A DNA stretch of 18,254 nt from Spirochaetales bacterium (GTDB lineage: Bacteria; Spirochaetota; Spirochaetia; DSM-27196; SKKC01). A model generated the notes under the pieces. That model made no database searches, was not told the origin of the DNA, and saw only the letters and a list, made by a program, of their open reading frames with translations. The stretch is from NCBI GenBank assembly GCA_007126865.1, contig SLAN01000158.1:1-18254 (forward strand), written 5' to 3'. Positions 7,151 through 14,973 of this stretch are shown piece by piece (position 1 is the first letter of the stretch; every line of letters begins with the position of its first letter). The translations under genes were made by a program, and so were the position numbers.

Positions 7151-7651
7151 CTATTCCGCCTGATGTGTGGTAAGTGTACGCTGTAGTCCGTCGGCCGCAC
7201 TTTCACCGTCTCGAAGCGTTATGTCTTCGATGGCCGCGCGTTCGCTCAACTCGGTATACAGGTCGTCCACTCCTTGAAACGAAGTTGGTACGCACACGAA
7301 CCGGTCCGCACCGGATGAATACATGTACACAAACCTCTCGCCGTCCACGGAGTAAATGAGCCCGGCGTGTGTGAGTGACGCCCAATCGATCTTCACATCG
7401 TCCCCTGACGGCGTCCTGCAGGTGATTCCGTCGTCATCGGTCTGTATCCAGCTCTCCAGATGGCCCTTGACGATCGAACGCAGCTTGTAGGCGATAAGTG
7501 CGACGCCGATCAGAATCAGCAATCCGACAATCGTGGCGCCGCGGGCAGCGGCAATCAATGCCGCGCCAACCATCAAAACGGCCAGAATGCCTCCAATCGT
7601 CGCCGACCGTCGGAACCTGGAATCGAGTGATGCGGAGTATCGGTAGATCAT
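7151..7651 (-). CDS. Small two-TM membrane protein, possibly PH-like, function unknown
   Basis: The product is about 166 residues from the ATG whose complement is at 7649-7651 (MIYRYSASLDSRFRRS). Two adjacent hydrophobic segments (about 17-35 and 38-57) are followed by a soluble C-terminal part of about 105 residues. That part includes WIQTDDDGITCRTPSGDDVKI, a Trp, and SVDGERFVYMYS. This layout, a short TM hairpin then a small beta-rich domain with a DGI..R...G motif, resembles bacterial PH-like or YcxB-type membrane proteins, but I cannot confirm it. An upstream start at 7714 (MYNVNIIARN) would overlap divergent rnhA by 17 nt; the inner start has AGAAGG about 10 nt upstream and avoids that. 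It converges on the 969-residue gene with a 2-nt gap. Confidence 0.7.
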   Translation of the reverse strand: MIYRYSASLDSRFRRSATIGGILAVLMVGAALIAAARGATIVGLLILIGVALIAYKLRSIVKGHLESWIQTDDDGITCRTPSGDDVKIDWASLTHAGLIYSVDGERFVYMYSSGADRFVCVPTSFQGVDDLYTELSERAAIEDITLRDGESAADGLQRTLTTHQAE

Positions 7652-7697
7652 TGCAGCTTTACCTTCTTCCCTTTTCGATACATGGTTACGTGCGATT

Positions 7698-8156
7698 ATG
7701 TTCACATTATACACAGACGGTGGTTGTCACGGTAATCCCGGCCCCGGTGGATGGGCATTTGTGCTCGAATACGACGGAAAACGAGTCGAGCGAAATGGCG
7801 CGGAGTACGAAACAACGAATAATCGGATGGAGCTCCAGGCGGTGATCGCCGGGCTCTCATACGTGAACGAGATCGGCACGAGGCCGGTTGGCTCGACGGA
7901 GGAGCGTGGCAGCGTGACGGTGTACACGGATAGCCAGTACGTCAAGAACGGAATTACGAGTTGGATTCATAACTGGCTCCGTAACGGATGGAGAACGAGT
8001 GCGAAGAAACCGGTCAAAAATCGGGATCTGTGGATGACTCTGCACGAACTGACCGAGCAACTCGATGTCCAGTGGGAATGGCTTCGAGGCCACGCCGGAC
8101 ATGACGGCAACGAGCGATGTGATTTGCTCGTTCAGAAGGCAATACAGTCGCTGTAA
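7698..8156 (+). CDS. rnhA: Ribonuclease HI
   Basis: RNase HI cuts the RNA strand of RNA-DNA hybrids, removing Okazaki primers and R-loops in the cytoplasm. The 152-residue product has the complete active site: D7 in YTDGGCHGNPGPGGWA, E45 in TTNNRMEL, D78 in VYTDSQYV and D142 in GNERCD, with the catalytic-loop histidine at H132 (RGHAGHDGNERCD). The Trp-rich basic handle (SWIHNWLRNGWRTSAKKPVKNRDLW) is present, so this is the E. coli-like type with substrate-binding handle. Length is normal. No good Shine-Dalgarno is visible before the ATG. It is divergent from the small membrane protein gene with a 46-nt gap. Confidence 0.97.
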   Translation: MFTLYTDGGCHGNPGPGGWAFVLEYDGKRVERNGAEYETTNNRMELQAVIAGLSYVNEIGTRPVGSTEERGSVTVYTDSQYVKNGITSWIHNWLRNGWRTSAKKPVKNRDLWMTLHELTEQLDVQWEWLRGHAGHDGNERCDLLVQKAIQSL

Positions 8157-8360
8157 CCGCAATCGGGGGAGTCTGCCGGACATAAGGGAAAGAATTGAGT
8201 ATCGGAAGGACTCGGCGCATACGTCCGGCGAACTGTATGCATTCGGATGTCGAGGTATAGATCCGATATTCATTTCCGAAGTGAAGCCCGACAAACTTCG
8301 TGGCTTTCCTTCAATCGTCAGGTCGTTATCCGCGGTATGTTGGGGCGGGAGGATCGGACG
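8157..8360 (+). promoter_or_regulatory. Non-coding spacer upstream of comM with inverted repeats
   Basis: This 204-nt region is the longest gene-free stretch in the window. It contains GCCGGAC (8175-8181) paired exactly with GTCCGGC (8223-8229) across 41 nt. It also contains TCGGAT (8243-8248) paired with ATCCGA (8261-8266) across 12 nt, and a small GAAG/CTTC hairpin (8283-8299). The segment 8283-8303 matches the rpsK-rpoA spacer. An in-frame ATG at 8247 would extend the downstream protein, but the conserved start is at 8361. I see no strong sigma-70 promoter. It may be a structured leader; function is unproven. Confidence 0.35.
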
Positions 8361-9959
8361 ATGAACGTATTGAGCTTCGCTCCGGCCGGGTATCGTGGCT
8401 ACGTCGTGACTGTAGAGGTGGATGTGCGCCGCGGTATTCCCGGAACGGACGTAGTGGGGTTAGCCGGTGCCGCTGTGCGCGAGGCTCGCGAGCGTGTGCG
8501 TGCCGCGATTCGCAACGCTGCACTTCAGTATCCGCGCGATCGGGTTCTGATCAATCTGGGCCCGGCTGACATTCCGAAATCCGGGAACCGCTTTGATCTC
8601 GGTATAGCCGCGGCCCTGCTCGAGGTCACAGGGCAGGGCTCGAAGCACGATAGCTCGATTTCGATAATGGCGCTCGGTGAGCTTTCTCTCGACGGTTGGG
8701 TCCGGTCTACACGGGGGGTCATCTCCGCGGTAGTTGCCGGAAAGAGTGAAGGGATCAGTCGATACGTAGTCCCATGGGAGAATGCTCGGGAGGCGGAGGC
8801 AGTCGGGGGCGTTTCGGTGTGTGGTATTCGTCACCTGCGAGAATGGCCCCAGGTAGCCGATCGCGTGGTCGCGATGCAGCCGGCCGACGCGGACCACCCG
8901 CCGACGGAACGGAGGAGTACATTCCCCGACCTTGCCGACATACGGGGGAATCCAGTGTTGAAACGCGCCCTCGAAATCGCGGCGGCCGGCTGTCACCATC
9001 TTCTGCTTGTTGGACCTCCGGGAACCGGAAAGACGATGGCGGCGTTGCGGCTCCCCGGGCTCCTTCCTACTCTCTCCCCGAGTGAAGCGCTGGAAGTAAC
9101 GAGAATCCATTCGGCTGCCGGTTCCCACGACGGAACTGAGGGATTGCGGTGGGATCCCCCGTTCCGCTGTCCGCATCACAGCGCAACACTGCAGGGCATG
9201 GTGGGTGGGGGCAGGGAAGTTGTTCCCGGCGAGATTTCGCTCGCACACCGGGGGGTGCTGTTTCTCGACGAATTGCCTGAGTTCAGGCCGAGCGTGTTAC
9301 AGGCGTTACGTGAACCGGTCGAAAGCGGCGTAGTACGGATACCACGCGCAGGTTCCGCCTATTCCTTTCCGGCGGCTTGTCAACTTGTAGTGGCGGCCAA
9401 CTTATGTCCGTGCGGAAATCTGGGCCGCTCGAAGGGGCATTGCCTTTGCTCGGTTGCCGACATACAACGGTACTGGAAGCGCGTCGGACGAGCATTGCTC
9501 GACCGCATCGATTTGCGGTGTACGGTTACCGGCATGGATGCGGACGGTTTTCTGACGAGTCGGGGAGAGGGGAGCGCCGCGGTGAGTCAGCGGGTCTCGA
9601 GAGCGCGAGCGTTTCGTGATGCGCGGGTCGATCTCGTTTTCAGTCAAGCGCTCGACGCGACGATCACCGGGCGGGGCGTCGACCGGACGATACTTCGGTA
9701 CGACTCCCCCGACGATTTGCGGCGGGAGCTGAGACCATCGGCACGAACCGTTCTGGAGCGAGCTCGCGAGCGACTCGGTTTCTCGGGGCGTGCTCTCGAT
9801 TCGGTTCTGCGCGTGGCCCGGACGATCGCGGATCTCAACGAAACTGAGCTCATTGACGCCGAGGCGGTCGGCGAGGCGATTCAACATCGCCGGCTTGGAG
9901 AAATCGAGGGGGTCTGGCAAGATTGGCAGAGTTCGCCGTCTAAGGCGTTTTCCGAGTAG
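8361..9959 (+). CDS. comM: ComM/YifB-family AAA+ ATPase (Mg-chelatase-like)
   Basis: ComM is a hexameric helicase of the MCM/chelatase AAA+ group that promotes branch migration during natural transformation; YifB is the same family in non-competent species. The 532-residue product starts MNVLSFAPAGYRGYVVTVEV with the Lon-protease-like N-terminal domain (about 1-125, including INLGPADIPKSGNRFDLGIA). The ATPase follows: Walker A VGPPGTGKT near residue 218, the HHSAT segment (FRCPHHSATLQG), Walker B GVLFLDELPEF, and the cysteine-bearing ANLCPCGNLG...HCLCS. The C-terminal helical lid contains ALDSVLRVARTIADL. GGGAGG at 8347-8352 fixes the ATG at 8361, although the frame is open further upstream. 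uvrB follows after 22 nt. Whether the host is competent cannot be judged here. Confidence 0.95.
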   Translation: MNVLSFAPAGYRGYVVTVEVDVRRGIPGTDVVGLAGAAVREARERVRAAIRNAALQYPRDRVLINLGPADIPKSGNRFDLGIAAALLEVTGQGSKHDSSISIMALGELSLDGWVRSTRGVISAVVAGKSEGISRYVVPWENAREAEAVGGVSVCGIRHLREWPQVADRVVAMQPADADHPPTERRSTFPDLADIRGNPVLKRALEIAAAGCHHLLLVGPPGTGKTMAALRLPGLLPTLSPSEALEVTRIHSAAGSHDGTEGLRWDPPFRCPHHSATLQGMVGGGREVVPGEISLAHRGVLFLDELPEFRPSVLQALREPVESGVVRIPRAGSAYSFPAACQLVVAANLCPCGNLGRSKGHCLCSVADIQRYWKRVGRALLDRIDLRCTVTGMDADGFLTSRGEGSAAVSQRVSRARAFRDARVDLVFSQALDATITGRGVDRTILRYDSPDDLRRELRPSARTVLERARERLGFSGRALDSVLRVARTIADLNETELIDAEAVGEAIQHRRLGEIEGVWQDWQSSPSKAFSE

Positions 9960-9981
9960 GGGTAAGACGGTAAGCTGAAGT

Positions 9982-11967
9982 ATGGGGCGATTCAAGGTAC
10001 GATCCGATTATCAACCGGCCGGTGACCAGCAACGGGCTATTGAGCTACTCACCGAGGGCGTACGTCGCGGAGACCGATTTCAGACGCTCAAGGGTGTAAC
10101 CGGAAGCGGGAAAACGTACACGATGGCAAAGATTGTCGAGGGGGTGCAGAGACCTACTCTGGTTCTTTCTCACAACAAGACACTCGCTGCGCAACTATAT
10201 CGTGAGTTCAAAGAGTTCTTTCCCGAGAATGCAGTGGAGTATTTCGTCTCCTACTATGACTACTATCAACCCGAAGCGTACGTAGCTTCTCGCGACCTGT
10301 ACATCGAAAAGGACGCCTCGATTAATGAAGAAATAGACCGACTCCGTCTTTCGGCGACTACCAGTCTGTTCGAGCGCAACGACGTTCTCGTCGTTGCTAC
10401 CGTTTCGTGTATCTACGGTCTGGGGAGTCCGCAGCAGTACCGGGATATGCGAGTCCGGGTCGATGTGGGGGCTTCTGCCGATCTCCATGGCATTGGGCGC
10501 AAGTTGATATCGCTGCAGTACGATCGCAACGACGACGTACTGAAACGCGGTGCGTTCCGTCTACGCGGCGACGTAATGGAGATCTATCCGGCCTACCATG
10601 AAGACGTCGCGTACCGCATCGAAGTCGAATGGGATGAGGTTGAGAGGATTCGGGTATTCAATCCGCTGACGGGCGAGGTGACCGAGGAGCTTTCGACGGT
10701 GATGGTGTACCCGGCGAAGCACTTCGTTATGCCGGAAAACGAAATGCAGCCGGCGATGACGCTGATTCGGGACGAGCTCGAGGAACGCCTCGAACAGCTT
10801 CAGGCCGAAGGCAAAATCGTCGAGGCACAGCGGCTCAAGAGTCGTACCGAGTACGATCTCGAGATGATGGAGGAGATGGGGTACTGTGCCGGAATCGAGA
10901 ACTACTCGCGTCATCTCAGCGGAAGGGCAGAAGGCGAACGCCCGGCGGTCCTGCTGGATTACTTTCCCGACCATTTCATGACTTTCATCGATGAGAGCCA
11001 CGTGACCGTTCCGCAGATCGGAGGCATGTATGCCGGTGACCGTTCGCGAAAAGAGTCGCTCGTTCAGTTCGGCTTCAGATTACCAAGTGCACTGGATAAC
11101 AGACCGCTGGTATATCACGAATTCGAGGCGCTATTGAGCTCGACGGTGTTTGTTTCTGCGACACCGAGTGATGTTGAAGTTGAACGAAGCACCCAGGTGG
11201 TCGAGCAGATTATTCGCCCGACAGGGCTCGTTGATCCGGAGATCGAAGTCCGCAGTACCGAAGGCCAGATCGAAGACCTCTATAACGAGATCCGTAAACG
11301 CGTTGCTGCCGGAGAGAGGACGCTTGTTACTACTCTTACAAAGAAGATGGCGGAAGATCTCGCGGCGTATCTGGCGAATATGGGTCTCAAGGTGCGTTAT
11401 CTCCACTCGGAGATCGAGACGATCGAACGTGTGGAGATTCTGACACAATTGCGCCAGGGAGCGTTTGACGTCCTGGTCGGCATAAATCTGCTGCGAGAAG
11501 GGCTGGATCTGCCTGAAGTCTCACTCGTCGCAATTCTCGACGCGGACAAGATCGGTTTCTTGCGCTCGTCGACATCGTTGATTCAGACAATCGGACGGGC
11601 CGCGCGGAACGTACATGGACGAGTTGTGATGTATGCAGACAGGATCTCCGAAGCGATGCGCGAAGCAATCGACGAAACCGAGCGGCGTCGGCGAGCGCAG
11701 CTGCAGTACAATCGAGAACACAACATAACGCCGCGAACGATTGAGAAAGTGATCCGCGACATACTGGTTCGGGAGAAACAGGAAAAGGCGGCGGACAGCC
11801 GGCAGAGCGTCGAAACTCTGAAGAAAGGATACAATCTCCTCGTCCCCGCCCAGCGTAAACGGCTTATATCGATACTCGAGCGTGAGATGCTCGAACACGC
11901 CAAGAATCTCGAGTTCGAGCAGGCTGCCGTGTTGCGGGACGAAATCGAGAGTCTTAAGTCGATGTGA
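9982..11967 (+). CDS. uvrB: UvrABC excinuclease subunit B
   Basis: UvrB is the damage-verification helicase-like subunit of nucleotide excision repair. It is loaded by UvrA and recruits UvrC. The 661 residues match the family (about 660-680). Visible motifs are Walker A GVTGSGKT at 38-45 and the damage-probing beta-hairpin region YFVSYYDYYQPEAYVASRDL (about 88-107). Further on are the TFIDESHVTVPQ Walker B/DEAD-like box, GINLLREGLDLPEVSLVAILDADK, and QTIGRAARN as helicase motif VI. The C-terminal UVR domain (NLEFEQAAVLRDEIESL) that binds UvrC is intact. The Shine-Dalgarno is weak (AAGACGGTAAG region), which fits translation coupled to comM 22 nt upstream. Confidence 0.99.
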   Translation: MGRFKVRSDYQPAGDQQRAIELLTEGVRRGDRFQTLKGVTGSGKTYTMAKIVEGVQRPTLVLSHNKTLAAQLYREFKEFFPENAVEYFVSYYDYYQPEAYVASRDLYIEKDASINEEIDRLRLSATTSLFERNDVLVVATVSCIYGLGSPQQYRDMRVRVDVGASADLHGIGRKLISLQYDRNDDVLKRGAFRLRGDVMEIYPAYHEDVAYRIEVEWDEVERIRVFNPLTGEVTEELSTVMVYPAKHFVMPENEMQPAMTLIRDELEERLEQLQAEGKIVEAQRLKSRTEYDLEMMEEMGYCAGIENYSRHLSGRAEGERPAVLLDYFPDHFMTFIDESHVTVPQIGGMYAGDRSRKESLVQFGFRLPSALDNRPLVYHEFEALLSSTVFVSATPSDVEVERSTQVVEQIIRPTGLVDPEIEVRSTEGQIEDLYNEIRKRVAAGERTLVTTLTKKMAEDLAAYLANMGLKVRYLHSEIETIERVEILTQLRQGAFDVLVGINLLREGLDLPEVSLVAILDADKIGFLRSSTSLIQTIGRAARNVHGRVVMYADRISEAMREAIDETERRRRAQLQYNREHNITPRTIEKVIRDILVREKQEKAADSRQSVETLKKGYNLLVPAQRKRLISILEREMLEHAKNLEFEQAAVLRDEIESLKSM

Positions 11968-12071
11968 ATGCCCCCGGAGGATCGGACGGCGCGTACGCTT
12001 TTCTCACGGTTCGTGGCCCGCCGCTGGTCGAGTTGAACCGAGCGTAGATTTCGGATTAAGGTAGCGGTCGA

Positions 12072-12446
12072 ATGGGCTCATTTCGGATCTATCCACCGCT
12101 GCTTATTCTGATCGTCGGCATGCTCGCATCGTGCAGTAGCGACGACGGCATCCAGCTTCCCGAACAGGAGGCGTTGACTTCGGGGCCGAATTACGCAGTC
12201 GCCGTGGAGCAGTACGTGCGGGTCCACGGTGAGCCGTCCCGAGATTCTGTGGTAGTGGGACATCTCCGGCGGGGAGATGTTGCGACGATCACGTCCCACT
12301 CAATGTTTGTCGACGATATTAACGACGTACTCTCGCGATGGTATACAGTGGAAGGAGATGCCGTATCCGGGTGGGTTTTCGGCGGATACCTCTCCCTGTT
12401 TGATCGCTTGAGTCAGGCCGAGAATGCGGCGGCGAGCCTCGAATGA
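12072..12446 (+). CDS. SH3-domain lipoprotein
   Basis: This 124-residue protein begins with a hydrophobic segment (PPLLILIVGM) followed by the lipobox LASC, giving a predicted lipidated cysteine at C21, so it is probably membrane-anchored outside the cytoplasm. Residues about 45-112 form a bacterial SH3 domain: VRVHGEPSRDSVVVGHLRRG early and SRWYTVEGDAVSGWVFGGYLSL late, with the GWV-GYL signature that ends such domains. These domains often bind peptidoglycan or envelope partners. AAGG sits about 9 nt upstream of the ATG. The stop overlaps the ATG of the DUF445 gene by 4 nt, so the two products are probably made together and may act together in the envelope. Confidence 0.85.
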   Translation: MGSFRIYPPLLILIVGMLASCSSDDGIQLPEQEALTSGPNYAVAVEQYVRVHGEPSRDSVVVGHLRRGDVATITSHSMFVDDINDVLSRWYTVEGDAVSGWVFGGYLSLFDRLSQAENAAASLE

Positions 12447-14038
12447 CCGAACAACTTCTCCATGTATCCACATTCGTGTTGCCCCCCGCTTTGGGTGCGA
12501 TAATCGGCTACGTAACGAATGCGATTGCCATACGCATGTTGTTTCGGCCGCTGCGAGAGAAGCGGATCTTCGGGTTTCGGGTCCCTTTGACACCTGGAAT
12601 TATACCGCGACAACGGGGGCAACTCGCCGAAAGCATCGGGCGAATGGTGAGTCAAAGGCTGCTTACCGAAGAGGTTATCCGCGAACAGATCGAATCCGAG
12701 CGCTTTCGAGCGGGGCTCACCGACCGGGTTTCACGCCTCTCCGGTACCATAGTCGCTGTTCCCGGAGAAGAACGCGATCGCACAGGGCTTTCACATATTT
12801 CGGACGATGAACGCGAGGTACTTCAGGAGAAAATCTTCGAACTTGTCGGAGATCTGCTCGAGCGCTTTCTCGAGAGCGAACGGTTGGAGCAGCTCGTACG
12901 GAGCATTGTCCGGCAGGCGCTCGAAGGCATCAACTCTGTGACACTGGGCGAGGCGTTTCGAAACCGTGAGAAAGCGCTGGGCGGTGCGCGCACGCTTATA
13001 GAGGGTATTCTCGAAGGTCCGGTTGCGGAGGCGATCTCGGATATCGCTGACCGATGGGCCGAGCAGCAAACCGACCAAAACACGAGCCTCAGCCATTTCC
13101 TTTCGGACGACATGATTCGGGACGTCGAAGCGCTGCTCGATGCCGGATATCACCCCGCGTTTGATTACCTGGTGGACTGGTTGCGACAACCGGACGTTCG
13201 AGACGAAATGGCGTATCGCGGCCGGATTATCCTGCGCGAAGTTCTCGACCGCCTGAATCTCTTCCAGCGTTTGCTCGTATCGGCCGGGCAATACGAGCGT
13301 CAACTCCGCGAGCGAATGCCGGAGATCGTCGACGACTTCATTGAGAACATCAACCGAACGGGCAGGCTCCCGCAGAACCGGCGACGCGTAGTACACGGAA
13401 TCGGATCGGCGCTTCGACGTCTGCAGTCCCTCGGTGTCGCCGATGTACAGGAGACGTTGAACTTCGATCTCCGGTCTACCGCGAAATCGGTAATCAGCCG
13501 GGTGTTCGCTGCCCTCGAGAGCGAAACGGTACAAGATGGAATTGCACGAAGCCTCGACGATCTCTTCGATCGGTACCAGGATAAGCCGATCGGCGAGATA
13601 CTCACCGGCGTTACCGGTCTTCGCGAGGATCAGATGGTCGACCGCGTCATGGCGACCTATAAAGAATGGCTCAATCGTCCCGGAGCGTCCCGTGCCCTCA
13701 GCGAGAAGATCGTTGTCATCGTACGCAGTTATCTCCAGGAAGCTCGTGCCGGCGGAAGCGAACCGTTGCTCACGCTCGAACCGGAGCAGAAGCAGACGCT
13801 TGACCGATTTCTATCGGATCGAATCGTTGCAATGGTAAGCGCACGGGTTCCCGAGCTCGTCGCGACGTTTAACGTACATCAGATGGTGGTCGACCGGATT
13901 AACAACCTGAACGTCGAGAATGTAGAGAACCTGTTGCTGATGGTTATCGCAAAGCATCTGAAATGGATCAATCTCTTCGGAGCGATTCTCGGCGCGACAA
14001 TCGGAGCGATTCAGATTGTACTGAACCTGATCACGTAA
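12443..14038 (+). CDS. DUF445 family membrane protein
   Basis: The 531-residue product has the DUF445 (YheB/UPF0754-like) signature. The N-terminal membrane segment reads LPPALGAIIGYVTNAIAIRM, followed by LFRPLREKRIFGFRVPLTPG and IIPRQRGQLAESIGRMVSQRL. A C-terminal membrane segment reads HLKWINLFGAILGATIGAIQ. Between them lies a long helical, charged region with repeated LLERFLESERLEQLVRSI-like helices. The biochemical role of the family is not established; the topology suggests two membrane anchors with a large helical domain between. It overlaps the SH3 lipoprotein gene by 4 nt (ATGA), which supports coupling. The downstream gene is convergent, 60 nt away. Confidence 0.88.
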   Translation: MTEQLLHVSTFVLPPALGAIIGYVTNAIAIRMLFRPLREKRIFGFRVPLTPGIIPRQRGQLAESIGRMVSQRLLTEEVIREQIESERFRAGLTDRVSRLSGTIVAVPGEERDRTGLSHISDDEREVLQEKIFELVGDLLERFLESERLEQLVRSIVRQALEGINSVTLGEAFRNREKALGGARTLIEGILEGPVAEAISDIADRWAEQQTDQNTSLSHFLSDDMIRDVEALLDAGYHPAFDYLVDWLRQPDVRDEMAYRGRIILREVLDRLNLFQRLLVSAGQYERQLRERMPEIVDDFIENINRTGRLPQNRRRVVHGIGSALRRLQSLGVADVQETLNFDLRSTAKSVISRVFAALESETVQDGIARSLDDLFDRYQDKPIGEILTGVTGLREDQMVDRVMATYKEWLNRPGASRALSEKIVVIVRSYLQEARAGGSEPLLTLEPEQKQTLDRFLSDRIVAMVSARVPELVATFNVHQMVVDRINNLNVENVENLLLMVIAKHLKWINLFGAILGATIGAIQIVLNLIT

Positions 14039-14098
14039 GCGTTCGTCGCGTTGTACATCGTCGAGTAGCCCAGCTGTTTCCCCGGGCAGATGATCCTC

Positions 14099-14938
14099 TT
14101 ACTCCTGTCGGAGTTGATTCGTTAACTCAGCGACAAACCACTCGGCGACTGCGTTAACGCGGTTCTCGAAACTCGTACCGATCCGGCCCCGAAGACCGGG
14201 AAATCCCGGAACGCGTGCCGCAGCTGCTCCGTAGAAGAGAAGACCCGCCTCGACCGGGATTACCGCCGCGAACATGTTCAGTCGGTGCTCACCGAGTGCG
14301 GGAATAATTCCGTATGACATTCGGGTCTCATTACGCATTGAGAGCAGGAGAGCGTCGTTGAGCCGGTTATATGTGATACGGTATCGGTTCTCTCCGAAGG
14401 TAAGGTCTTCCTGTATGGCGTACACCGTCTCTGTGGACGGCACCCGATCCGGCCGCGGATCGTCGATCGGTGTAGAGCTGTTCGGTCCGTCAACGAGGAA
14501 ACTGCGGGCGAAAAGCGTTCTCATCTCATTCCTGCGCTCGGAGTAATACTCGATCCCCTCCATGGTGCTGATCGAGCGGAGTATCCGCGCTACTATGACC
14601 TCTTCTCGTTCCATGTCGGGTCTCATGTCCGACGGAATCGGAATAATGCGGACGCTCTCCACAACGACACGTTCGTCGAGCTCCGAGGCGAACCTCTGTA
14701 TAGTTCGGCGGAGCTGCGCGTGATCCGGCATGAACTGTGTGTCGCTCAGAGAATCGGTCGTTCGCGTACGAGGCTCCTCCCGGAGGAGACGCGAGCCGGG
14801 AGGATAGAGATCTTCGACCGGTACGGGACTCCACGCGTGGAGCTGCAGTGATGGTACGAATACAGAGAACAGGGCGAGAAGAACGCATGTGGGCCTCGCT
14901 ATGCTCCCGCTTACAATTGCGCCTGGTTCGAGCCTCAT
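14099..14938 (-). CDS. Secreted protein of unknown function
   Basis: The 279-residue product has a plausible Sec signal peptide: a basic/neutral start, hydrophobic CVLLALFSVFVPSLQ, then LHA before W36, giving predicted cleavage after A35. No lipobox is present. The mature part contains MEGIEYYSERRNEMRTLFA, YAIQEDLTFGENRYRITYN and a hydrophobic C-terminal stretch NMFAAVIPVEAGLLFYGAAAARVPGF. It ends in an amphipathic helix with FENRVNAVAEWFVAEL. I believe similar uncharacterised secreted proteins occur in spirochaetes, but I cannot name the family with certainty. It is the only minus-strand gene in the 3' half, divergent from murG with a 35-nt gap, and lacks a clear Shine-Dalgarno. Role unknown, envelope or periplasm inferred. 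Confidence 0.75.
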   Translation of the reverse strand: MRLEPGAIVSGSIARPTCVLLALFSVFVPSLQLHAWSPVPVEDLYPPGSRLLREEPRTRTTDSLSDTQFMPDHAQLRRTIQRFASELDERVVVESVRIIPIPSDMRPDMEREEVIVARILRSISTMEGIEYYSERRNEMRTLFARSFLVDGPNSSTPIDDPRPDRVPSTETVYAIQEDLTFGENRYRITYNRLNDALLLSMRNETRMSYGIIPALGEHRLNMFAAVIPVEAGLLFYGAAAARVPGFPGLRGRIGTSFENRVNAVAEWFVAELTNQLRQE

Positions 14939-14973
14939 GATAGGTTCTAATCTAAAACACGAAGTAGTACTTT

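Noticed and set aside
7652..7714. Longer start for the small minus-strand membrane protein
   Set aside because: It would overlap the rnhA start by 17 nt; the inner ATG has a Shine-Dalgarno-like AGAAGG and keeps the TM hairpin near the N-terminus.
8247..8360. N-terminal extension of the comM product from ATG 8247
   Set aside because: The family begins near MNVLSFAPAGYRG, a good GGGAGG lies just before 8361, and the extra residues coincide with the repeat-like spacer.
8460..9248. Minus-strand open frame inside comM
   Set aside because: It overlaps conserved ComM ATPase motifs on the plus strand and shows no protein signature.
12007..12040. CGGTTC/GAACCG inverted repeat after uvrB as a terminator
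   Set aside because: Only 6 bp with a 22-nt loop and no T-run after it.
12033..12061. Promoter-like TTGAAC, 17-nt spacer, TTAAGG before the SH3 lipoprotein gene
   Set aside because: The -35 is reasonable but the -10 matches consensus at only two positions, and it overlaps the ribosome binding site.
14050..14090. GCCC/GGGC hairpin between the convergent DUF445 and secreted-protein genes as a bidirectional terminator
   Set aside because: Only 4 bp around a 12-nt loop, with no flanking A/T tracts.
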